Shown here: positions 58,015 to 64,000 of the stretch, piece by piece
Layout: every line of letters starts with the position of its first letter
How positions within the stretch are numbered: position 1 is the stretch's first letter
The notes under the pieces: generated by a model
Told to the model about the DNA's origin: nothing
The model's input: only the letters and a program-made list of their open reading frames with translations
Databases searched by the model: none
Source: Candidatus Siliceabacter maunaloa
GTDB taxonomy: Bacteria; Actinomycetota; Thermoleophilia; Solirubrobacterales; Solirubrobacteraceae
Direction: 5' to 3'
Assembly (NCBI GenBank): GCA_024330185.1
Contig: JANDLV010000009.1
Coordinates: forward strand, 29,868 to 93,867
Length of the DNA: 64,000 bases
Program-made: the position numbers and the translations under genes

Positions 58015-58257
58015 ATGGCGACGATCCCCCAGAAGGAGTTGCGCAACAACATCGGCGAGGTGCTGCGCCGGGCCGAGGCCGGTGAGGAGCTGACCATCAC
58101 CGTGTCGGGCCGGCCGGTCGCCCGGCTGGGGCCGCCCGCTCGACGGCGCTGGGTCGGTGGCCCGGCGCTCGCGGCCGTCTTCGCGACGCCCGCGCCCTGG
58201 ACGCTGGACGAGGATCTCGAGCGGATGCCCGGCGGGCTCGCCGATCCGTTCGCATGA
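58015..58257 (+). CDS. Phd/YefM-type antitoxin
   Basis: An 80-residue antitoxin: ATIPQKELRNNIGEVLRRAE, GEELTITVSGRPVARLGPPA, then a tail ending PWTLDEDLERMPGGLADPFA. Complete. Stop overlaps the toxin ATG (ATGA). Confidence 0.9.
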   Translation: MATIPQKELRNNIGEVLRRAEAGEELTITVSGRPVARLGPPARRRWVGGPALAAVFATPAPWTLDEDLERMPGGLADPFA

Positions 58258-58637
58258 CCGGGGTCCTGCTAGACACCTCTGTCCTCATCGGTGCGCAGAC
58301 ACCCTCTGACCTCGAGGGCGCCATCAGCGCGGCGTCGCTGGCCGAGCTGCACTTCGGCATGCTGTTTACGACTGACGAGGACGAGCGCGCAAGAAGAGCG
58401 CAGCGACTCGGCGTGGTCGAGGCTACCTTCGAGCCGATCCCGATCGACACCGCCGTCGCACGCGAGTGGGGACGCCTGGCCGCCGCCGTCGCGCAACGCG
58501 GCGGCAAGCCGCGACGGCGCGCGATCGACCTCGCGATCGCCGCAACCGCCAACGTACACAAAGTCCCCCTGCTCACCGCCGACACCGCCGACCTGGTGAT
58601 CATCGACGACCTGGTGGACGTGCAGTCGCTCGGGTGA
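58254..58637 (+). CDS. vapC: PIN-domain toxin, VapC family
   Basis: A 127-residue PIN toxin: VLLDTSVLIGAQTPSDLEGA, ISAASLAELHFGMLFTTDED, RRAIDLAIAATANVHKVPLL, TADTADLVIIDDLVDVQSLG. Complete acidic set. Confidence 0.91.
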   Translation: MTGVLLDTSVLIGAQTPSDLEGAISAASLAELHFGMLFTTDEDERARRAQRLGVVEATFEPIPIDTAVAREWGRLAAAVAQRGGKPRRRAIDLAIAATANVHKVPLLTADTADLVIIDDLVDVQSLG

Positions 58638-58723
58638 CGCTCGCTCGCTCCTGAGGCCTGACGACGGACCGGCCCTGCTCGTGCGAGACTGCGGCGGAAC
58701 TGGACCAAGGGAGAAGAGCCTCG

Positions 58724-59269
58724 ATGAACCAGCCGTCTGCGGGAGCCCAGCCGCCGCACCAGTCATCCGAGCAACCCGAGCAACGGGCGGCGGCGGGACC
58801 CGGCGCCGAGCCGCCTCCTCCCGTGCGCACGGCCGTGAAGCTCATGTGGGTCGGGGCAGCGCTGGCCCTGCTGAGCGTGCTACTCCTGCCGCTGCAGACT
58901 TCCGCCTTGCGCGAGCAGCTTGCTGACCAGCCCGCTCCGGGTATAGACACCGACGCCCTGGTCGCCACCGCCATCACCTTCGCCGTCGTGATCGGCCTGA
59001 TCTCGGCGGGCCTGTGGGCGCTGATGGCAGTGAAGAATCGCAAGGGCAGGACGTGGGCGCGGATCACCGCCACCGTCCTCGCCGGCCTGAACATCCTCGT
59101 AACCCTGGCCACCCTCACCGGAGCAGCGGGAACGTCGACGACCACACTGAACCTGCTCCTGAGCGTGGTGTCGCTAGTCCTGGCCGGGGTGATCGTCTAC
59201 CTGCTGTGGCAGCGCCCCGCGTCGGAATGGTTCGACGCGATGAGCCGCGAGTCCGCTACGCCCGCGTGA
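58724..59269 (+). CDS. Four-span membrane protein, unknown
   Basis: A 181-residue protein with a Pro/Gln/Ala-rich cytoplasmic N-terminus (~35 residues) and four hydrophobic spans (LMWVGAALALLSVLLLPLQT, ATAITFAVVIGLISAGLWAL, WARITATVLAGLNILVTLAT, LLSVVSLVLAGVIVYLLWQR). Resembles DUF-type actinobacterial membrane proteins. A good AGGGAGAAG site precedes the ATG. Confidence 0.72.
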   Translation: MNQPSAGAQPPHQSSEQPEQRAAAGPGAEPPPPVRTAVKLMWVGAALALLSVLLLPLQTSALREQLADQPAPGIDTDALVATAITFAVVIGLISAGLWALMAVKNRKGRTWARITATVLAGLNILVTLATLTGAAGTSTTTLNLLLSVVSLVLAGVIVYLLWQRPASEWFDAMSRESATPA

Positions 59270-59285
59270 AGCGCCGCCCTGCGGC

Positions 59286-60662
59286 CTAGCCGCGCTCGTC
59301 CTTCGGCTGCTCCACGGCCTGTAACACCCCGGTGTCCATCTCCCGCCGCCCGCCGCCGAAGCGCTGGTTGAGCAGCCACAGCACGACGCCGATGGCCAGC
59401 AGGATCCCCGCGCGAAGGAACGTGGCGGGCTCCTGGGTGGCCAGGACGGCGAGCGACACGAGGACGCCCAGGATCGGGATGGCCCGGGGCGCGACGAAGT
59501 GGTCGTGGTCGACGGGGTCGCGGCGCAGGACGAGGACGCTGACGTTGACCACGGCGAAGACGAGCAGCAGCAGGGTGACCGTCATGTCGGCCAGCGTCCC
59601 CAGGTCGCCGGTGGACACGAGCGCGAGGCCGATCGCCGTGGTGAACGCGATGGCCACCCAGGGCGTCCGCCGGCCGGGCAGCAGCCGGGCCAGCACGCCG
59701 GGGACGATGCCCTCCCGGGCCATGCCGTAGGTCAGCCGCGAGGCCATGATCATGTTGATCAGTGCGGTGTTGGTGATTGCGAAGAGGGCGATGACGGCGA
59801 ACACGCGGCCGTCGACGGCCAGTGGGCCCAGCGTGGCCACCTCGACCAGTGGGCCGCTCGACTCTGCGAGCCGGTCGGTGGGCACGGCCATCGACGCGAC
59901 GATGCTGACCAGCAGGTAGAGGGCGCCGGCCACCGCCAGGCCGGCGAAAAGCGCCCTGGGGTAGCTGCGCGGCTCGCGCGCCTCCTCGGCGAAGTTGACC
60001 GAGTCCTCGAAGCCGATCAGGGCGTAGAAGGCCAGCCCCGCACCCGCGACCAGGGCGAAGACCGGCGCGCCGTCACCGGTGAACTCCAGCGCGCGGCCGG
60101 GGTCGCCGTCGCCCTGGGCCAGGAAGGCCACACCGATCACGGCGATGGCCAGCAGGCCGAGGATCGAGATGACCGTGCAGACGACGTTGACCTTGACGCT
60201 CTCGCCCATGCCCCGGGCGTTGACGAGCGCGACGACCAGCAGGAAGCCGAGGGCCACGACGACCGTGGGCACGGTGAAGAACTCCCCGAGGTAGTCGCCG
60301 CCGAAGGCACGGGCCAGCGTGCTGGCCGACGTGATGCCCGACAGCATCACCGCGAAGGCGACGATGAAGGTCAGGAACGAGCGCCGGTAGGCCTTGTTGA
60401 CGTACAGCGCCGCGCCGCCGGCGGTCGGGTACTTGGTGACCAACTCGGCGTAGGCGAAGGCCGTGAACACCGCGAGCACGGTGGCCAGCAGGAACGACGC
60501 CCAGATGGCGCCGCCCACGCGCCCGCCGACCTCCCCCACCAGCGCGTAGATGCCGGCGCCCACCATGTCGCCCACGATGAGCAGGAGCAGCATGTTGCGC
60601 GAGACGACCCGCTTGAGCGGGGTCGACCCAGCCTGGCCGGACGTGGTGGTCGAGGCCTCCAC
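59286..60662 (-). CDS. APC-family amino acid permease
   Basis: A 458-residue transporter with about 12 spans. The first helix (LLLLIVGDMVGAGIYALVGE) carries the GxG-type substrate motif, and AFYALIGFEDSVNFAEEARE the conserved helix-6/loop segment. Substrate unknown, probably an amino acid. GTG start at 60662. Same strand as dxr-rseP but with a 46-base gap from rseP. Confidence 0.9.
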   Translation of the reverse strand: MEASTTTSGQAGSTPLKRVVSRNMLLLLIVGDMVGAGIYALVGEVGGRVGGAIWASFLLATVLAVFTAFAYAELVTKYPTAGGAALYVNKAYRRSFLTFIVAFAVMLSGITSASTLARAFGGDYLGEFFTVPTVVVALGFLLVVALVNARGMGESVKVNVVCTVISILGLLAIAVIGVAFLAQGDGDPGRALEFTGDGAPVFALVAGAGLAFYALIGFEDSVNFAEEAREPRSYPRALFAGLAVAGALYLLVSIVASMAVPTDRLAESSGPLVEVATLGPLAVDGRVFAVIALFAITNTALINMIMASRLTYGMAREGIVPGVLARLLPGRRTPWVAIAFTTAIGLALVSTGDLGTLADMTVTLLLLVFAVVNVSVLVLRRDPVDHDHFVAPRAIPILGVLVSLAVLATQEPATFLRAGILLAIGVVLWLLNQRFGGGRREMDTGVLQAVEQPKDERG

Positions 60663-60708
60663 AACCGTACCCTACCCGGCGGCGAACCTACCACGACCTG
60701 ACGGGCCG

Positions 60709-61824
60709 TCAGCGCACCCCGAAGCCCTCGCCGGAGATGATTCGCTCGAGGTCGTTGGTCAGGCCCAGGAGGAAGATCGGGATGATCAGGATGATCCCGA
60801 TGATCCCGGCGCGCTCCATGACCGCGAACGGGATCCGCCGTCCGCGGATCTTCTCGGCAAGCGCCCAGAACACGTGCCCGCCGTCGAGAGGCAGGAAGGG
60901 GAGCAGGTTGAAGATCGCCAGCGACAGCGAGATCAGCCCCAGGATCCGCACCGCGAGCTCGATGTCGAGCTCGATGGCCTGCCGGGTCGCCTCGTAGCCG
61001 CCCACGATGCCGCCGAGGTCGTCCCGCGCCTGCGCGGAGTAGAAGAGGCCGGCCAGCGTCTCCCCCGTGACGCGCGTGACCCTCCACATGAGGTCGAGAC
61101 CGGCCTCGGAGGCCTCCAGCGGCCCGGCGGGCTCGTTGACCCCGCCGATGGCGAAGCCGATCAGCATGCGGTCGGCCTGCTCGTCGTAACTCGGGAAGAG
61201 ACGCAGCGTGCGCGGCTCCTCTCCCGGCTGGGCCACGGTCATCATGACCGGGGAGGCGGCGCGGCAACCTGACGTCTGCCCCCCGGCGCACGGGTGGCTG
61301 TCGACGATCTGCGTCAGGCGCTCACGGCGCTGCTCGGCCTGCTCGATGGTGAGCCCTGCCGCGTCCAGTGCCACGCCGTCGGCCGACAGGATGCGGTCGT
61401 CGGGGCGCAGCTCGCCCATGGCCGCCTGGCCGGTGACCTCGCTGGCCGCCACGCCGGGGCGCGGCGTACCGTCGGCCCAGAAGAATCCCGCCAGGATCAC
61501 GAAGGCCAGCACCAGGTTGACCGCCGGGCCCGCCAGGATGACCACGATGCGCTTCCACACGGGCTGGCGGAAGTAGGCGCGGTGGGCGACCTCCGGCGGG
61601 ATGGGCTCCACCGGGTTCATCCCCGTGATCTTCACGTAGCCTCCCAGCGGGATCGGGCCGATGGCGTACTCGGTCTCGCCGCGGCGGAAGCTGACCAGCG
61701 GCTTGCCGAAGAACAGCGAGAAGCGCTCGACGCGCATCCCCACCCACTTGGCCACCGCGAAGTGGCCGGCCTCGTGGAGGATGATCAGGGTGGCGAAGCC
61801 CGCGAAGGCCAGGAACCAGCTCAC
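60709..61824 (-). CDS. rseP: Site-2 intramembrane protease RseP
   Basis: A 371-residue M50 metalloprotease. The zinc motif is IILHEAGHFAVAK (His17, Glu18, His21) in the first span, and the second metal site LPLDGGHVFWALAEK is near the C-terminus. A PDZ-like domain lies between. Cleaves anti-sigma factors or signal-peptide remnants. GTG at 61824 overlaps the dxr stop (GTGA). Confidence 0.94.
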   Translation of the reverse strand: MSWFLAFAGFATLIILHEAGHFAVAKWVGMRVERFSLFFGKPLVSFRRGETEYAIGPIPLGGYVKITGMNPVEPIPPEVAHRAYFRQPVWKRIVVILAGPAVNLVLAFVILAGFFWADGTPRPGVAASEVTGQAAMGELRPDDRILSADGVALDAAGLTIEQAEQRRERLTQIVDSHPCAGGQTSGCRAASPVMMTVAQPGEEPRTLRLFPSYDEQADRMLIGFAIGGVNEPAGPLEASEAGLDLMWRVTRVTGETLAGLFYSAQARDDLGGIVGGYEATRQAIELDIELAVRILGLISLSLAIFNLLPFLPLDGGHVFWALAEKIRGRRIPFAVMERAGIIGIILIIPIFLLGLTNDLERIISGEGFGVR

Positions 61825-62984
61825 GCGCTGATCCCCCGGGGGCTCTCGAGCAGCTCCCCGGCCACCGCGCGGGCCTCGCGGTCGGCGTCGTAGAGGGACT
61901 CGAACGCACGCACGGGCCCGGCGGGCAGGCGCTCGAGCGTGGACTCGATGACCGCGGGCATCCCCAGGAAGGTCAGGCGTCCGTCAAGGAAGGCGTGCAC
62001 GGCGACCTCGTTGGCCGCGTTGAGCACGCACGGCGCGGTGCCGCCGGCCATCGCAGCCTCGCGGGCCAGGCGCAGGCAGGGGAACGCGGCCTCGTCGACG
62101 GGCTCGAAGCTCAGGTTGGCCACCTCGCTGAGCGAGAGCGCGCGGGTGGGCACGTCCACGCTCTCCCCGTCGTGCAGGGCGTAGGAGATGGCCACGCGCA
62201 TGTCGGGGTGGCCCAGGTGGGCGAGCTGGGCGCCGTCGGCCAGCACCACCAGGCCGTGAACGATGGACTGCGGGTGCACCACGACGTCGATGCGCTCGTA
62301 GGGCGTGGCGAAGAGGTGGTGGGCCTCCATGACCTCCAGGCCCTTGTTCATCAAGGTGGCCGAGTCGATGGTGATCTTGCCGCCCATGGCCCACGTCGGA
62401 TGGGCCAACGCCTGGTCGACGGTCACCCCCTCCAGCTCGGCGCGCGTGCGCCCGCGGAAGGGCCCGCCGGAGGCGGTGATGGTGAGGCGCTGCACCTCGC
62501 CGGGGCGCCGGCCGGCCAGGAGTTGGTGCAGCGCGGTGTGCTCGGAGTCCACGGGCAGCAGTTGGGCGCCGGTGGCCCGGGCGAGCTGGGTGACCAGCTC
62601 CCCGCCGACCACGAGCGACTCCTTGTTGGCCAGCGCGAGGTCGATGCCCTCGCCCAGCGCGGCCACGGTCGGCCCCAGGCCGGCCGAGCCCACCAGCGCG
62701 TTGAGGACCAGGTCGGCTCCCGAGCCGATGACCAGCTCCACGAGGCCCTCGGGCCCGCCCAGGACCTCCCCGCCGGTCCACGCCTCACCGGCGCGCGCGG
62801 CGGCGTCGGGGTTGGCCAGCGCGATGCGCGACACGCCGAAGCGCTGCGCCTGGGCGACGAGGGCCTCCCAGTCGCTCCGGGCGCTGAGACCGACCAGCTC
62901 CAGCTCGTCGGAGCGCTCGACCAGGTCCAGCGCCTGCGTCCCGATCGAGCCCGTGGAGCCCAGGATGAGCAGGCGGCGGGACAC
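61821..62984 (-). CDS. dxr: 1-deoxy-D-xylulose-5-phosphate reductoisomerase
   Basis: A 387-residue enzyme of the MEP pathway. NADPH motif LLILGSTGSIGTQALDLVER, LALANKESLVVGGELVT, PVDSEHTALHQLLAGR and SGGPFRGRTRAEL at the metal and substrate sites, plus the C-terminal four-helix domain. GTG at 62984. First gene of dxr-rseP. Confidence 0.95.
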   Translation of the reverse strand: MSRRLLILGSTGSIGTQALDLVERSDELELVGLSARSDWEALVAQAQRFGVSRIALANPDAAARAGEAWTGGEVLGGPEGLVELVIGSGADLVLNALVGSAGLGPTVAALGEGIDLALANKESLVVGGELVTQLARATGAQLLPVDSEHTALHQLLAGRRPGEVQRLTITASGGPFRGRTRAELEGVTVDQALAHPTWAMGGKITIDSATLMNKGLEVMEAHHLFATPYERIDVVVHPQSIVHGLVVLADGAQLAHLGHPDMRVAISYALHDGESVDVPTRALSLSEVANLSFEPVDEAAFPCLRLAREAAMAGGTAPCVLNAANEVAVHAFLDGRLTFLGMPAVIESTLERLPAGPVRAFESLYDADREARAVAGELLESPRGISA

Positions 62985-63030
62985 GCCGGCTCAGCGTATT
63001 GCCAGCGCACGATCGGGTAGGACTTCGGCC

Positions 63031-63387
63031 ATGGCTGACCACGGCGCCCCGATCGCCTATATGACGCTGGCCGAGGGCACCCCGGTGTACGCCTCCGACG
63101 GTGAGCAGGTGGGCACTGTGCATCGCGTGCTGGCCGACGCGGAGAGCGACATCTTCGACGGACTCGTCCTCGACACCGACGATGGCGAGCGCTTCGCCGA
63201 CGCCCCCGCCGTCGGCAACCTGTACGAGCGCGCCGTCTTCCTGGAGCTCACCGCCGCCCAGGCCCGTCACCTCCACGCGCCCGACGCCAACCCGGCCGTC
63301 ATGGAGGCCAACCTCGACGACGCCGAGGAGTCCGAGCTGCGCGCCCGCCTGCGCCGCGCGTGGGACATCGTCTCGGGCCGGTACTGA
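63031..63387 (+). CDS. PRC-barrel domain protein
   Basis: A 118-residue protein with a PRC-barrel-like beta fold: YMTLAEGTPVYASDGEQVGT, VHRVLADAESDIFDGLVLDT. A helical C-terminus follows (ESELRARLRRAWDIVSGRY). Such proteins are general adaptors, e.g. of RNA processing or stress proteins. ATG at 63031, divergent from dxr. Confidence 0.75.
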   Translation: MADHGAPIAYMTLAEGTPVYASDGEQVGTVHRVLADAESDIFDGLVLDTDDGERFADAPAVGNLYERAVFLELTAAQARHLHAPDANPAVMEANLDDAEESELRARLRRAWDIVSGRY

Positions 63388-63935
63388 CGGGCCCTGCGCG
63401 GCGTTCCTCGAGCGCGTCGAGGATGAGGTCAAGGCCGTGCTCGAACGCGGCCGTGAAGTCGTAGCCGACCTTGGCGACGTGCCCGGTGACGACTTCGGCG
63501 AGGTAGGGGAACTCCTCCGCGAGCGCGGCGAAACCCCGCTCTTCGGCGAGCTCGGCGAACTGCCGGACCTGCTCCTCGGCGACCGCTGCGCCTTCCTCGG
63601 CGGTGTCGAACGGCAGGCTCTTCTCCTGGAGGGCGAAGCCGTAGATGTAGGCGTCCTGGACGGAGTACGCCTGGATGGCCATCTCGGTCGAGAAAGCCTC
63701 CTTCTAGGAGGCAACCGAGGACGGCCTCGTGGAGTCGCAGGCTGGCGGGCCCCGGTGTCAGGCGTGACTCCATGAGGCCGACGGCCCATCGATGACGGTT
63801 GAGCACCGCGCGCGTCGAGATCGCCCGCCGGCGCAGCGCGGTCTTCCAGTCGACGTCGGTCGACGGCAGCTCGATCTTGCTGAAGACGACGTCGATCATC
63901 CCGTCGAGGAGCTCGTCCTCCTTGTTGGGGTCTTC
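63388..63935 (-). pseudogene. TetR-family regulator, HTH missing and frameshifted
   Basis: From the 5' side the frame reads NKEDELLDGMIDVVFSKIEL, TALRRRAISTRAVLNRHRWA and TPGPASLRLHEAVLGCLLEG, then shifts at about 63690 by one base (an extra T) to AIQAYSVQDAYIYGFALQEK and FPYLAEVVTGHVAKVGYDFT, the C-terminal TetR_C region. Upstream of NKEDEL no HTH is encoded up to the window edge. It converges with the PRC gene and its stop runs into that gene. Confidence 0.75.
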
Positions 63936-64000
63936 GGTCGTTTGAGTGGATCGGCTGAAGTCTGAAGTGGGGCGAGGTGCAGGGGATTCTGTCCTGGGTG

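Noticed and set aside
63299..63387. The 3' end of the TetR frame as functional sequence
   Set aside because: It is antisense to the PRC-barrel gene and loses TetR character after LEERRA; probably readthrough of a truncated gene.

Overview
The window reads as chromosome from a high-GC actinobacterium, most likely of the Thermoleophilia (Solirubrobacterales) or a similarly deep actinobacterial branch. This rests on the very high GC, frequent GTG and TTG starts, dense 4-bp start/stop overlaps (ATGA, GTGA), and marker sets: MurT/GatD, a GarA-FtsR pair, a single-motif RsiG-like protein, an Asp23/AmaP cluster and a c-di-AMP riboswitch on an RlpA gene. The taxon is an inference; no rRNA or tRNA gene was recognised.

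Layout. 0-9 kb (minus strand): a VapC/Phd module between a decayed and an intact mazG-like gene, an OpuC-type osmoprotectant ABC importer, and a DagK-MurT-methyltransferase-GatD operon. 9-16.4 kb: a lipoprotein cyclophilin, small membrane proteins, a five-gene Asp23/AmaP envelope-stress cluster, a STAS protein and a GabD-type aldehyde dehydrogenase. 17.4-22.9 kb: a complete seven-gene Mrp (Mnh) Na+/H+ antiporter operon. 22.9-35 kb: an accessory zone of toxin-antitoxin (TA) modules, frameshifted or truncated genes, an inverted duplication of a beta-propeller-like gene, and an ATP-grasp/N-formylglutamate-amidohydrolase fusion, followed by RDD, GNAT, SoxR, MazEF-type and HU genes. 35-51.3 kb: housekeeping genes including a YbbN-like thioredoxin, DinB, RlpA, an ECF sigma factor, NadE, Apt, FtsR, GarA, an RsiG-like protein, PgsA and ProS. 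51.3-63 kb: the isoprenoid/lipid backbone Dxr-RseP ... IspG ... ProS-PgsA, interrupted twice by accessory DNA: an R2-like oxidase/SCP2 fusion, a TetR remnant and VapBC; then an FMN oxidase, a dead AAA-ATPase/HsdR chimera, another TA module and an APC permease. The right end has a PRC-barrel protein and a second broken TetR.

Themes. About ten TA loci or scars lie within 64 kb, several at the edges of gene fragments, so the segment looks like repeated insertion and decay around a stable core. The antitoxin genes share an architecture: a -10-like hexamer 6-7 bases before the start codon, usually inside a short palindrome, which suggests leaderless, self-repressed transcripts. Second-messenger signalling appears twice: a c-di-AMP riboswitch before rlpA and a c-di-GMP-type signature in the RsiG-like protein. 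Osmotic and ionic homeostasis (OpuC, Mrp, c-di-AMP) is a plausible link between several intact blocks. Frameshifts were inferred by reading adjacent frames by eye and some could be sequencing errors.
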